DNA of 64,000 bases from Poseidonibacter antarcticus. Its GTDB lineage: Bacteria; Campylobacterota; Campylobacteria; Campylobacterales; Arcobacteraceae. Shown piece by piece: positions 36,079 through 45,550 of this stretch. Location: NCBI RefSeq assembly GCF_003667345.1, contig NZ_RCWF01000002.1:62001-126000 (forward strand), written 5' to 3'. The notes under the pieces were generated by a model. That model did not search any database, had not been told where the DNA came from, and saw only the letters and a list, made by a program, of their open reading frames with translations. Within the stretch, counting starts at the first letter, position 1. Each line of letters begins with the position of its first letter. The translations under genes and the position numbers were made by a program.

Positions 36079-37257
36079 CTATCCCTTTTTTATAATATAT
36101 GGCAATTTTATGCCTTTATGTTCAACAATTTCATCTCTTGAAATATATAAAAACTTGTTGTATTGCAGTGTTACTCTAATAAATATTGATAAAAATTGTT
36201 TTTTATCTAAATCTTTTTGTATTAAAAATGAAGCTAAATCTCTATCTTGTTTTATAAAACTATTATAAACTTTTTTTGTTCCAAGAATTTTTTTCATTTT
36301 TAGAACTTTTTTTTCACTAGGTTTAATAGATGCAGGTCTTGGTTCTTCTTTTTTTATCTCTTCATTTACAGGGATATTGTTTTCTTTTGCAATTAAAACA
36401 ATAGCATCAACTAGCTCATTATTATTCATATAATGTGATTTTATTTTTATACTTTTTGCAATATTCTGTACTTTCCCTAATACTGATTCTATATTACTTT
36501 TTTCGAATAATTCACCATTTACTTTTAATTTATATAATTGATTTAGCTTCTTAATCTTTTTAGCTTCTTTTTCAATATGCATTAAATATTTTGAAAGTTC
36601 ATTAAGTGTTTTACTTATATTTTCTCTTACATCGTGAATATGATGAGCTAATTGATTAATATGAAATGATATAGATTCATTTACAAGTTCATCAACAAGA
36701 AATGATTTATTTTTTATTAAAAACTTATCAGTATTTTTCACCGCTTCAGATAATGAAGTCAAATCAGCTCTACAATCATAAAGATTTGCTTTTTTAACCT
36801 CAAAATTTATTTCAGCTTTAAACTTCATTTCTTTTTCATTTAAAGATTCTATTGCTCGATATATAATTTTTTTGATGCTTCTAAAAGAAGAGTTTATTCT
36901 TTTAATTTCTGTAGAATAATCGTTTAAAGCTTTTCTTTTTATATTAATATCTCTAATTAACTTTTTAATATTCTTTTGCTTATCTTCAATATCTAAAATA
37001 TTAACATCTGTATATGTTTGAAGATGAGCATTATAATCATCACTTAATAATAAAGAATATGAATATTCATCATAATCAAATACATTGAAATCAATAAGTT
37101 TTTCAATAGTTCCTGATAAATCTTTATTTTTATTAGAAGCATAATAAGGAAGTTCTTCTATGTATTCAATACTTCCTTTGAAATGTGCATCTATAATTGC
37201 TTCTTTTCCTTCATTTTGTGCTTTTATAAACTCTTTGGGGTTGATATTACTTATCAT
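36079..37257 (-). CDS. MksF/JetA-like kleisin or coiled-coil subunit
   Basis: The 392-residue first gene of the operon encodes a mainly helical protein: an N-terminal region (NPKEFIKAQNEGKEAIID) with YDEYSYSLLLSDDYN, a long helical middle rich in Lys/Ile/Asn (about 80-240) and a C-terminal globular part with KVLKMKKILGTKK, YNSFIKQDRDLASFLIQKDL and a final DEIVEHKGIKLPYIIKK strand. By position and architecture it is the MukF/MksF-like kleisin, but I do not recognise a diagnostic motif. It starts at ATG 37257 and shares the divergent intergenic region with the binding-protein/kinase pair. Confidence 0.55.
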   Translation of the reverse strand: MISNINPKEFIKAQNEGKEAIIDAHFKGSIEYIEELPYYASNKNKDLSGTIEKLIDFNVFDYDEYSYSLLLSDDYNAHLQTYTDVNILDIEDKQKNIKKLIRDINIKRKALNDYSTEIKRINSSFRSIKKIIYRAIESLNEKEMKFKAEINFEVKKANLYDCRADLTSLSEAVKNTDKFLIKNKSFLVDELVNESISFHINQLAHHIHDVRENISKTLNELSKYLMHIEKEAKKIKKLNQLYKLKVNGELFEKSNIESVLGKVQNIAKSIKIKSHYMNNNELVDAIVLIAKENNIPVNEEIKKEEPRPASIKPSEKKVLKMKKILGTKKVYNSFIKQDRDLASFLIQKDLDKKQFLSIFIRVTLQYNKFLYISRDEIVEHKGIKLPYIIKKG

Positions 37258-37334
37258 ATATTATTTTTCTCTTTTCTATCTTACTCAATTATTTCTTTTG
37301 GAATAATATCATTTAATCTTTCATCTTTTCTTTA

Positions 37335-37355
37335 TTTATAGAAGTTTTCTATAAA
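37335..37355. promoter_or_regulatory. Perfect 9-bp inverted repeat in the divergent mks / sensor promoter region
   Basis: TTTATAGAA (37335-37343) and TTCTATAAA (37347-37355) are separated by GTT. It lies between two divergent starts (37257 left, 37443 right), about 80 bp from each. It may be an operator for one or both units. No regulator is evident nearby. Confidence 0.4.
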
Positions 37356-37442
37356 TTATAAATTTTTTACTTAAAAATAAACAAGCTTAGTAATTTTAGA
37401 TAAAAATTGATTTTATGTTACAATATAAAAGGAGATAATATT

Positions 37443-38315
37443 ATGAAAAGAATAAATATTCTTACTTTTTATATTTTTACAATGTTAATACCTATATCTA
37501 TTATAGCTTCTCCTCTTACACTAACTTATCATTCTGCAGATAACAATAAAGATGTTAGAAAACATTATGAAATAGAAATACTAACTCTTGCATTAGAAAA
37601 AACAAAAAATAAATATGGTGATTATAAATTAATTCCTTCAAAAAAAATGACAATAAAACGTGCTGCATATAATTTAAGAAAAAATAAAATAAAGAATTTT
37701 ATCTTAAAAGATTCTGTTAAGAATAAATACCTAGATGAGTTTTCATTTGCTAATTTTCCAGTAGATAGAGGAATTGTAGGCTATCGAGTAAGTTTTATTT
37801 CTCCAAAAATGAAAGAAAAAATTAATGATATTAAATCATTAGAACAACTAAAAACATTAAAAATTGCACAAGGTGTAGGTTGGTTAGATACTGATATTTT
37901 AAAAGTAAATGGATTTAATGTAAGTATAATTGCTAACTATAGTAGTTTTTTTCGTATGTTAACATTAAATAGAATTGATCTTTTTCCAAGAGGAATCAAT
38001 GAAGTTTTAGAAGAATACAATTCATATAAATATTTAGATAAACTAGATTATGATAAAACATTCGCCATATATTACCCTCTTCCTCGTTTTTTCTTTATGA
38101 ATAAAAAAAATAAAGAAATTACAAAAAGAATAGAAAAAGGGCTAAAAATTGCATATTATGATGGTTCATTAAATAAGTTATTTAAGAAATATTACCAACC
38201 TAGTATTGATTTTGTAAATATTAAACAAAGAAAAATTTATAAAATAAATAATCCTTTTCTCATAAATATTGATAAATCTTATGAAAAATACAATTATCAT
38301 TTTTTAATAAAGTAG
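37443..38315 (+). CDS. Periplasmic ligand-binding protein (SBP_bac_3-like) paired with a histidine kinase
   Basis: Start chosen at ATG 37443 with AAAGGAGATAATATT upstream; the longer frame from 37407 lacks a ribosome site. The 290 residues comprise a signal peptide (KRINILTFYIFTMLIPISII), then a two-lobe binding-protein fold: LTLTYHSADNNKDVRKHYEI, LKTLKIAQGVGWLDTDIL, LTLNRIDLFPRGINEVLEE and a C-terminal DGSLNKLFKKYYQP, which is the end of this family. The conserved Arg expected to hold a ligand carboxylate is not clear. The sensor kinase begins 8 nt later, so this protein probably feeds ligand status to that kinase. Confidence 0.78.
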   Translation: MKRINILTFYIFTMLIPISIIASPLTLTYHSADNNKDVRKHYEIEILTLALEKTKNKYGDYKLIPSKKMTIKRAAYNLRKNKIKNFILKDSVKNKYLDEFSFANFPVDRGIVGYRVSFISPKMKEKINDIKSLEQLKTLKIAQGVGWLDTDILKVNGFNVSIIANYSSFFRMLTLNRIDLFPRGINEVLEEYNSYKYLDKLDYDKTFAIYYPLPRFFFMNKKNKEITKRIEKGLKIAYYDGSLNKLFKKYYQPSIDFVNIKQRKIYKINNPFLINIDKSYEKYNYHFLIK

Positions 38316-38323
38316 GTCTAACT

Positions 38324-39733
38324 ATGAGCTTAACTTATAAACTATTTATCTCTGTACTTATTTCAGTAATTATTTCTTTTATTTTATTTGCTAGTGTAGT
38401 AATTAAAATTGAAAAAGACAAAGTTAATGAAGTATTTTATTCAAAAATTGAGCACAATAAAGAAATTTATAGTACTTCAATATCAACCTTACTTTACACA
38501 TTAAATGAAGATGTAATAAAATCAATAATTAATTCGATATATAAAGATAACGAAATTATGAAATTAGAATTAATTGATAATTCTAATTTCATAAATATAA
38601 AAATAGATAGTAATAATTACAAAAATGAAAACTTAGTAAAAAGCGTTATTTCTTTAAAATATAATGATGAAGATTTAGGAAAACTAATAATTTATTATTC
38701 AAAATATTTAATAATTGAACATTTAGAAAAATATAAATTAATAATATTTTCATTTGCTTTACTATTAACTTTATTATTAAGTTTAATTGTTTATTTTTTT
38801 ATTAATAAGGTTTCATCTTCTTTAAAATTATTAACAAATGCAAGTATAAAAATTTCACAAGGAGATTTAAGCCAAGAACTTACTATTGATAGAAAAGATG
38901 AAATAGGTATGCTATCTGAACAATTTGAGTTTATGAGAAAAGCATTAATACAAAGAAGAGATATAAATAAAAAACAATTAATTGAAATAAAAGAAAAAGA
39001 TTCAATATTAATTCAACAAACAAAAATGGCAGCTATGGGTGAAATGTTAGAAAATATTTCGCATCAATGGCGACAACCATTATCAGTTATCTCAACTGCA
39101 GCAACGGGTGCAAAACTTCAAAAAGAAATGGATACTTTATCAGATAGTCAATTAATTTTTATATTAACTAGTATTAATAATTCTGCACAATATCTTTCTC
39201 AAACAATTGAAGACTTTAGTGCTTTCTTTGATCCAAGAAATAATAAAGAAAAGAGTTTTTTGATTTCTGATACAATTAAAAAAACTTTAAGTATTGTAAA
39301 TTTACAATTTACATCTAAAAATATTAATATTATCGAAAATATAGAAGACTGCACTATTCTTGCAATTGAAAATGAATTAATACAAGTTTTTGTTAATATA
39401 TTAAATAATGCAAGAGACGCACTATTAAAATTTGTAGATAAACAAAGATTTATCTTTATTGATACATATATAAAAAATAATTATTTATATATTGATATAA
39501 AAGATAATGCAAAGGGTATTGATGAGAAGATAATTGATAAGATTTTTGAACCATACTTTACTACAAAACATCAAAGTCAAGGCACAGGAGTAGGATTATA
39601 CATGTGTGATAATATTGTTAGAACTCATTTAAAAGGAAATATTATAGTTAAGAATGAGTCATTTAAATATAAAGATATTCTTTATACAGGAACAAAATTC
39701 ACTATTAGTATCAGAATAAAAAAAGAAATTTAG
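38324..39733 (+). CDS. Membrane sensor histidine kinase
   Basis: The 469-residue kinase has TM1 (about 7-27), a small periplasmic sensor of ~105 residues, TM2 (about 139-160), a HAMP domain (TNASIKISQGDLSQELTIDRKDEIGMLSEQF in two parts), a phospho-acceptor motif ENISHQWRQPLSVI, and an ATPase domain with NILNNARDAL (N), DNAKGIDEKII (G1), IFEPYFTTK (F) and GTGVGLYMCD (G2). HQWRQPL is the variant H-box common in Campylobacterota. No response regulator lies nearby. It probably detects a ligand of the upstream binding protein. Confidence 0.9.
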   Translation: MSLTYKLFISVLISVIISFILFASVVIKIEKDKVNEVFYSKIEHNKEIYSTSISTLLYTLNEDVIKSIINSIYKDNEIMKLELIDNSNFINIKIDSNNYKNENLVKSVISLKYNDEDLGKLIIYYSKYLIIEHLEKYKLIIFSFALLLTLLLSLIVYFFINKVSSSLKLLTNASIKISQGDLSQELTIDRKDEIGMLSEQFEFMRKALIQRRDINKKQLIEIKEKDSILIQQTKMAAMGEMLENISHQWRQPLSVISTAATGAKLQKEMDTLSDSQLIFILTSINNSAQYLSQTIEDFSAFFDPRNNKEKSFLISDTIKKTLSIVNLQFTSKNINIIENIEDCTILAIENELIQVFVNILNNARDALLKFVDKQRFIFIDTYIKNNYLYIDIKDNAKGIDEKIIDKIFEPYFTTKHQSQGTGVGLYMCDNIVRTHLKGNIIVKNESFKYKDILYTGTKFTISIRIKKEI

Positions 39734-39767
39734 TAGACATGTTTTTTGATTTTAGATAAAATCACCT

Positions 39768-40376
39768 ATGAAAAAAATTATACTAATATTGTTATTAATA
39801 ACACTACAAATCGTAAATGCGAAGACTTCAAACAATACTATTCTCTTCTTAGGAGATTCTCTAACAGAAGGTTTAGGGGTTAATAAAGAAGATGCATTTC
39901 CAAAATTAGTCGAATCAATGATTCAAAATGAACTTAAAAAAGATATTACTATTATAAATGGTGGAGTAAGTGGATCTACAACTTCTGATGGACTTGCTCG
40001 TTTAAGATGGTACTTAAAAAAGAAACCATATATAGTTTTTTTAGCTCTTGGTGCAAATGATGGATTAAGAGGTTTAAACCTAACTCAAAGTAAAAGAAAT
40101 TTAGAAGAAATTATAAACTACGCACAAAAAGCTAATGCAAAAGTAATACTAGCAGGAATGCTAGTTCCACCAAATTATGGACCTGATTATTCACAACGTT
40201 TTAAAGAGATGTATGAAGAATTAAAAATAAAATACAATTTAAAAACTATGCCATTTTTATTAGATGGAGTTGCAGGAAAAAAAGACCTAAATCAAAGAGA
40301 TGGAATTCATCCAAATGAGCAAGGTCATAAAATAATCGCAAAAAAAGTTTTTATGCTTTTAAAGGAAGAATTATAA
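39768..40376 (+). CDS. tesA: SGNH-hydrolase esterase / lysophospholipase (TesA-like)
   Basis: The 202-residue exported enzyme has a signal peptide (KKIILILLLITLQIVNAKTS) and the four SGNH blocks: FLGDSLTEGLGV (Ser), NGGVSGSTTSDG (Gly), LGANDGLRG (Asn) and DGIHPNEQGHKII (Asp, His). Length and order match E. coli TesA/periplasmic arylesterases acting on acyl thioesters or lysophospholipids. Its stop overlaps the next ABC ATPase start by one base. The linkage tesA - ABC ATPase - FtsX permease is the same as the tesA/ybbA/ybbP locus of proteobacteria, so these act together at the envelope. Confidence 0.9.
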   Translation: MKKIILILLLITLQIVNAKTSNNTILFLGDSLTEGLGVNKEDAFPKLVESMIQNELKKDITIINGGVSGSTTSDGLARLRWYLKKKPYIVFLALGANDGLRGLNLTQSKRNLEEIINYAQKANAKVILAGMLVPPNYGPDYSQRFKEMYEELKIKYNLKTMPFLLDGVAGKKDLNQRDGIHPNEQGHKIIAKKVFMLLKEEL

Positions 40377-41038
40377 TGTTAGAAATAAAATCACTAAAAA
40401 AATCATACCATCAAGGTTCACAAAGTATTGATATATTTGAAAACTTAAATTTTCATGTAGAAAAAGGACAAAGAGTTGCTATTATGGGAAAATCAGGAAG
40501 TGGGAAATCAACACTACTTTCACTTATCTCTGGAATAATAAAAGCAGATTCTGGTGATATTATTTTGAACTCTGTTTCATACAAAGATTTAAAAGAAAGT
40601 GAACTAAATGATTTTAGAGCTACAAATATTGGTTTTGTATTTCAAAATTTTCATTTAGTATCTTATTTAAATGCCTTAGAAAATGTAATGCTTCCTGCAA
40701 AGGTTTGTAATATTCCAAATCCTAAAGAAAAAGCAATTGAACTTTTAGAAAGTGTTGGACTCTCTCATAGATTGGATCATTTACCCTCACAATTAAGTGG
40801 TGGAGAAAAACAAAGAGTTGCAATAGCACGTGCTTTGATACATAATCCTAAAATTATATTGGCAGATGAACCAAGTGGAAACTTGGATGAAGAAACAGGA
40901 ATTGCAGTTATGGATATACTTTTTGAACTAATAAAAAAGAATAATATGACTTTGATTTTAGTAACACACTCAAAAGATGTTGCAACTCGTTGTGAAAAGA
41001 CTTATGAGCTTAATATGGGAAAATTAACTATATGTTAG
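40376..41038 (+). CDS. ybbA: ABC transporter ATP-binding protein, LolD/YbbA type
   Basis: The 220 residues form a single ABC domain with Walker A GKSGSGKSTLLSLI, signature LSGGEKQRVAIARAL, Walker B IILADEPSGNLDEETG and the H-loop LVTHSKDVA. EPSGNLD is typical of the LolD/MacB/FtsE group, which pairs with FtsX-like permeases. It overlaps the permease gene by 7 nt and tesA by 1 nt. The complex is predicted to do mechanical work on an envelope substrate, possibly lipid or lipoprotein extraction; the YbbAP partners in E. coli assist TesA. Confidence 0.9.
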   Translation: MLEIKSLKKSYHQGSQSIDIFENLNFHVEKGQRVAIMGKSGSGKSTLLSLISGIIKADSGDIILNSVSYKDLKESELNDFRATNIGFVFQNFHLVSYLNALENVMLPAKVCNIPNPKEKAIELLESVGLSHRLDHLPSQLSGGEKQRVAIARALIHNPKIILADEPSGNLDEETGIAVMDILFELIKKNNMTLILVTHSKDVATRCEKTYELNMGKLTIC

Positions 41039-43536
41039 TAATAGAACTTGTTTTAAAAGCACTTGCACGTTCAAAATCTTTTTCTTTGGTATTTATTTTA
41101 AACTTTTGTTTAGCTATTGCAGCACTTTCATATCTTCAATTTTTTAAAGGAAGTATAGATACATCTTTAGAAACAAAAGCAAAGGGTTTACTTGGTGCAG
41201 ATTTAGTTATATCTTCTAGATTTCCAATAACTAGTGATCAAATAGAAGATATAAAAAATAAACTCCCACAAATCAAGAAGTTTAATGAAGGAATTTCAAC
41301 TGTTAGTATGATAGCTTCCAAAAAAAGAGCTAGACTAATGGAACTTGTAAAAATAAACGAAGGTTTTCCATATTATGGAGGATTAGTTTTCAAAGATAAA
41401 TCTATTTATCCAAAAGGTGCTATTTTACCTAAAGAAAACGAAGTTTGGGTTTATCAAGAAGTTTTAGATTTACTTGATTTAAAACTAGGAGAATCACTAA
41501 AAATCGGAAAAGAAAACTTTATTATAAGAAAAGTTATAGAAGATGATTCATTAAAAGCTGTAAGTTTTAGTGGTTTTATGCCAAAAGTTTATATAAGTGA
41601 AGAAGGATTAAAAAGAAGTGAACTTCTACAGTTTGGCTCAACTGCTAGATATAAATTAAACTATCAATTCAAAGAAAATTTTGATAATGATAAATTAGAA
41701 GAAATTGAAAATAATCTAGAAAAGAATATTGACCAAAGCTTACGTGCTTTATCTCCAAATGATGGTAGAGATAGATTATTGCGTGTGTTAAACTTTGTTA
41801 CAAATTTCTTATCATTGGTTTCACTTGTTTCTTTCTTTTTAGGACTTGTTGGTCTTATATATTTATACTCAGGATATTTACAAAAACATCAAAAAGATAT
41901 TACAGTATTAAGTGATTTAGGCTTTAGTAAAAGGAATCTAATCCTTACTTATCTTTTACATTTATTTGTATTAATCTCTATTTCAAGTATTATAGTCTTT
42001 TCACTTATTACTTTGTCCGCACAATTTATAGGTCCTATTGTTCAAAAACTTATAGATTTTAATTTTGATTTTTCACTTGATTATTATTTCTTCTTAAAAT
42101 CTTCAGTAATATTATTTTTCTTAAGTTTAAGTATCGGTCTTCCTTTAATTTTGCCTTTAATTCAAAGAGAAAAACAAAACTTTTTTAAGATGGTTTTAGG
42201 ATTTATACCTTTTTTAATTCTTCTTTTGCTTTTATCTCATGGGGTAACTCCTGCAAAAAATGTAGGTTTTTACTTTGCAAGTGCTGTTTTAGTATTAATC
42301 ATTTTCTTTTTTGCTCTTGGCTCATTCGTTTTAAAAAGATTTGATTTTTCTGGACATTTACAAAACCTATCTTTATCATTAGCTTTAAAGAATATTACAA
42401 GAGGAAAGAAAACATCCTTAACACTGTTTACAGCTATTGTGTTATGTACAACATTCTTTAGTCTTATTCCTCAAGTTGGTTCATCTTTATCAAATGCATT
42501 AACTCTAAGTGTTGATGAAAGACCTCGTTTCTTTGTCATTGATGCAAAAGAAGAGCAAATAGAAGATATAAAAACTCAAGTTAATAAAATGGGTGCAAAA
42601 CTAGAAAATATTGCACCAATGATTCGAGGACGAATAATAAAAATAAATAATCTTGATTTTACAAGTCATTCTATTAAAAATGCAGATGAAAAAATAAAAG
42701 AAGAAAAAAGTGAAGTTAAAAATGCAGCTGTAAATCTCTCATATAGAACAAATCTAAAAAATAGTGAAGAGATTATTGAAGGAAGAAAGTTTTCTGGTGT
42801 TTATGATTCTGAAGATTTTTCTAAACCAATAGAAGTAAGTGTTGAAAAAGGTTATGCAAATAGACGAGGAATAAACTTAGGTGATAGCCTAGTTTTTGAT
42901 GTTTTAGGTTTAGAATTACAAGGTGTAGTAGTAAATATTAGAACAGTTAAATGGACTGAATTTGTTCCAAATTTCTTTTTAATCTTGCAAGAAGGTGCTA
43001 TTAATGATGCTCCTAAAACAGTTTTAGCAACAATTTCTTCAGGTGATTATAATGCTCAAGAAATGCTAATAAGCTTATCTGATTTATTTCCATCTTTAAC
43101 TGTTATTGATGTTAAAAATTTATTTGAATCATTTGCAAGTCTTGTAAAAAATGTAACAAATATAACAGACAAAATGAGTCTTTACTCAATCATAATTGGA
43201 CTTCTTATGAGTTTTATAATCATACAATATCAAATGAATTTACAAAAAAACAATATCTTAAGACTAAAAATGATTGGTGTAAAAAACAAAACTATTAGAA
43301 ACTCTTTTTTACTAGAATTTGGTTTAATCTCTTTTACTGCTAGTACTTTTGGAATAATCTTAGGAAGTCTTGGCTCTTACTTTATAAGTTCTTTACTTTT
43401 TGATTCTTATTGGGATTTTAGACCTGATGTTTTATTATTATACTTTTTCTTTATACCAATTTTAACAATCTTGATTGTTAGCTTTTTTACTTCAAAAATG
43501 ATTCATCAAAAAGAGAATATTCTTTTTGGTGAATAA
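41032..43536 (+). CDS. ybbP: FtsX-like ABC transporter permease, YbbP type
   Basis: At 834 residues this is a double FtsX-domain permease: TM1 near residues 15-35, a periplasmic domain of ~200 residues, three TMs (about 250-350), extra helices near 385-430, a second TM and periplasmic domain (about 460-700), and three final TMs (about 715-825). This ten-helix plan is that of YbbP. GADLVISSRFP and YRTNLKNSEEIIEGRKF are the periplasmic strands typical of the family. It works with the upstream ATPase. A strong hairpin directly follows the gene. Confidence 0.88.
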   Translation: MLVIELVLKALARSKSFSLVFILNFCLAIAALSYLQFFKGSIDTSLETKAKGLLGADLVISSRFPITSDQIEDIKNKLPQIKKFNEGISTVSMIASKKRARLMELVKINEGFPYYGGLVFKDKSIYPKGAILPKENEVWVYQEVLDLLDLKLGESLKIGKENFIIRKVIEDDSLKAVSFSGFMPKVYISEEGLKRSELLQFGSTARYKLNYQFKENFDNDKLEEIENNLEKNIDQSLRALSPNDGRDRLLRVLNFVTNFLSLVSLVSFFLGLVGLIYLYSGYLQKHQKDITVLSDLGFSKRNLILTYLLHLFVLISISSIIVFSLITLSAQFIGPIVQKLIDFNFDFSLDYYFFLKSSVILFFLSLSIGLPLILPLIQREKQNFFKMVLGFIPFLILLLLLSHGVTPAKNVGFYFASAVLVLIIFFFALGSFVLKRFDFSGHLQNLSLSLALKNITRGKKTSLTLFTAIVLCTTFFSLIPQVGSSLSNALTLSVDERPRFFVIDAKEEQIEDIKTQVNKMGAKLENIAPMIRGRIIKINNLDFTSHSIKNADEKIKEEKSEVKNAAVNLSYRTNLKNSEEIIEGRKFSGVYDSEDFSKPIEVSVEKGYANRRGINLGDSLVFDVLGLELQGVVVNIRTVKWTEFVPNFFLILQEGAINDAPKTVLATISSGDYNAQEMLISLSDLFPSLTVIDVKNLFESFASLVKNVTNITDKMSLYSIIIGLLMSFIIIQYQMNLQKNNILRLKMIGVKNKTIRNSFLLEFGLISFTASTFGIILGSLGSYFISSLLFDSYWDFRPDVLLLYFFFIPILTILIVSFFTSKMIHQKENILFGE

Positions 43537-43557
43537 AGGGTCAATTTTTGACCCTTT
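43535..43557. terminator. Strong terminator between ybbP and hdeD-like gene
   Basis: Ten-bp arms AAAGGGTCAA (43535-43544) and TTGACCCTTT (43548-43557) with a 3-nt loop and flanking T/A runs. It lies between convergent genes and includes the ybbP stop codon. Confidence 0.8.
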
Positions 43558-43572
43558 TAAATTCTAATATAT

Positions 43573-44118
43573 TTATTTTGACATCTTTTTAAAAATAGAG
43601 CCAGTTACTAGTAAAGCAATACCATCAAAGAAAAGACTAAATCCAATTACTAATCCAATAAGATATTCTGAACTAAAAGGCCAGCCTACTATAAAAAATA
43701 TACCAATAAAAAATGAGAAGAATGCATTTATTAACCACCATATCCAACCATTTACAGGACGCATAGAAAGTGCAAGAGAAAGATTTGCAAATGAATCCAT
43801 AAAAAAATAAATAGCTATTAGTAACCCAACTGTTCCAATTGCTGAAATTGGATAATAAAGAATAAAAAAACCAATAAAGATTAAGATAAAACTCTTAAGC
43901 CATCCTAAATAATCACTTTTATCACTTAAATAAGTGAAATAACCTGCTATAACACCACCTGAAAGCATAAGCCATGCAACAAAAGAAACTGTTACATGCG
44001 TCAAAAACACAGGATAAAGTATTCCTATCAAACCTAATATAATAAAGATAAATCCTGAAATTTTTGAATATTTACTAAAATTATCAAAAAGACTCTCACT
44101 TATAGGATATTTCCACAT
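43573..44118 (-). CDS. HdeD / DUF308 family membrane protein
   Basis: The 181-residue protein has six hydrophobic helices with the repeated glycine-rich ILGLIGILYPVF, ISAIGTVGLLIAIYF and FFIVGWPFSSEYLIGLVIG segments, which are the DUF308 repeats of HdeD acid-resistance proteins. Its role outside enteric bacteria is unknown. It follows the FAD oxidoreductase by 17 nt on the same strand. A ribosome site AAAAGGAATTTTAA precedes the ATG. Confidence 0.82.
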   Translation of the reverse strand: MWKYPISESLFDNFSKYSKISGFIFIILGLIGILYPVFLTHVTVSFVAWLMLSGGVIAGYFTYLSDKSDYLGWLKSFILIFIGFFILYYPISAIGTVGLLIAIYFFMDSFANLSLALSMRPVNGWIWWLINAFFSFFIGIFFIVGWPFSSEYLIGLVIGFSLFFDGIALLVTGSIFKKMSK

Positions 44119-44135
44119 TTAAAATTCCTTTTATT

Positions 44136-45356
44136 TTATAAAATTTTTATTAATTTATCACTTGCTTCAAGTGCAAAATCTGGTGGCATATGACCTTTAT
44201 TATAGTAAAGATAATTATCAAATCCCCATTTCATCATTTTTGATAATGGCGAATAAAAGACAATATCAGTTGAACCTCCATATAAAGCATCTGAAGATAT
44301 AAGTGCAGCATCATAACCACCCATATTCATAATACAAAAAACCTCTAATTTATGTGGTGGTATTACTATATCTTCACCTAATTCTTTCATCAAAGCAGCC
44401 GCTGCAATACCTGCTTGAATAACTGCAATATGTCCTAGTTTTGGTTGAGATAAAGCTGTAATATCTCCTGCTGCAAATATATTATTAAAATCTAAATGTC
44501 TCATATGCATATCAGTAGGAATAAAACCTTTTTCATCACCTAAGTTAGAATCTAGTAAAAATTTTGGAGCACTATATGGAGGAATAACAATTGCTAAATC
44601 ACAATCCATTTTTGTTCCATCTTCAAAAGCTACAAAATCTTTTCCTATCTCAACTAAAACTTTATTTTTATGAAGAGGTATATTTTTTTCTGCCATTATT
44701 TTACCAATAGCCGCTCTTGGTATATCGCCAACATCTTCAAAAAAGACTTCACCAGGTGTAAAAGTATCTATTGAATAATCAACATTTCGTGTAAGCTCCT
44801 TATCTTCTCTAAGATAATAATCAAGCATAAACATAATTTCACCAATAGGACCCTCACAAGGTGCTTTTAAATTAGGAGCATCAACTCTTGAACCCCAAGT
44901 ACTTTTTGCAGAACCTGTAACTATTTTACCGCCTTCGAACTTCTTAACCCTTTTGTAAAGTTTTTGAGCTTGAGTATCATCACAAACTGAATATCCAAAT
45001 TTTCTAAAACCTTTAATTGCATCATAATCTTTTACAACACCAGGTGCTAAGAAAATATAATCATAAGTAAGCTTTTTATCATTTTTAAGAGTAAGTTCAT
45101 TATTTTTAGCATCAATGTTTATAACTTTTTCTTGTATAAATGTAGCACCACGATTTTCAATAGTTTCTCTTAATTCAACAAGAGAATGAGATAAGGCAGC
45201 ACCTTCAAAAGCAATTTCAGGAAGAGAAGGTTTTAAGAGAGAATGACTTCTAGAGTCGATAACTGTAATATCTATTTTTTTACCAATTAGATGTCGAATT
45301 TTATAAAATATATGTAATCCAGCAAAACCAGCACCCAATATAATAATTTTTTTCAT
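44136..45356 (-). CDS. FAD/NAD(P)-dependent quinone oxidoreductase (NDH-2/SQR-like)
   Basis: This 406-residue flavoprotein has the N-terminal FAD Rossmann motif ILGAGFAGLHIFYKIR, a second nucleotide segment KLTYDYIFLAPGVVKDYD, and the C-terminal FAD loop NNIFAAGDITAL, with AVIQAGIAAAALMKEL following. The SQR redox cysteines are not evident in the usual places (CDDTQAQK and APCEGPIGEIMFM carry single cysteines), so it may be a sulfide:quinone reductase relative or an alternative NADH dehydrogenase. APCEGP resembles SQR-type PCAGAP, favouring SQR-like. A C-terminal amphipathic region would bind the membrane surface. Confidence 0.8.
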   Translation of the reverse strand: MKKIIILGAGFAGLHIFYKIRHLIGKKIDITVIDSRSHSLLKPSLPEIAFEGAALSHSLVELRETIENRGATFIQEKVINIDAKNNELTLKNDKKLTYDYIFLAPGVVKDYDAIKGFRKFGYSVCDDTQAQKLYKRVKKFEGGKIVTGSAKSTWGSRVDAPNLKAPCEGPIGEIMFMLDYYLREDKELTRNVDYSIDTFTPGEVFFEDVGDIPRAAIGKIMAEKNIPLHKNKVLVEIGKDFVAFEDGTKMDCDLAIVIPPYSAPKFLLDSNLGDEKGFIPTDMHMRHLDFNNIFAAGDITALSQPKLGHIAVIQAGIAAAALMKELGEDIVIPPHKLEVFCIMNMGGYDAALISSDALYGGSTDIVFYSPLSKMMKWGFDNYLYYNKGHMPPDFALEASDKLIKIL

Positions 45357-45550
45357 AATTAATCCTTTAGTTAAAATATTAATTTCTAACTTTTTAAACT
45401 CCCTACTTTTAGCGTTTTAAATGTGGGAAAAGAGGAATATTTATATGAAATTATAACGATATATAAATTAAAAATAACTTCAAAATACTTAAATAGGTAT
45501 TTTAAGAAATTATTAATTTATTTTATATTTATTAGCTAGTTTAAAAAGAA

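Noticed and set aside
31805-37257. Complete Wadjet (JetABCD) plasmid-defence system
   Set aside because: No fourth gene with a topoisomerase VI/Toprim-like JetD is present on either side; only three MksBEF-like genes can be supported.
44136-45356. Bona fide sulfide:quinone oxidoreductase
   Set aside because: The redox cysteine pair could not be placed with confidence, so only the wider FAD quinone-oxidoreductase family is claimed.
45482-45503. selO terminator hairpin
   Set aside because: The stem AAAATAC/GTATTTT is weak and A/T-only; it was mentioned with selO but not listed as a feature.
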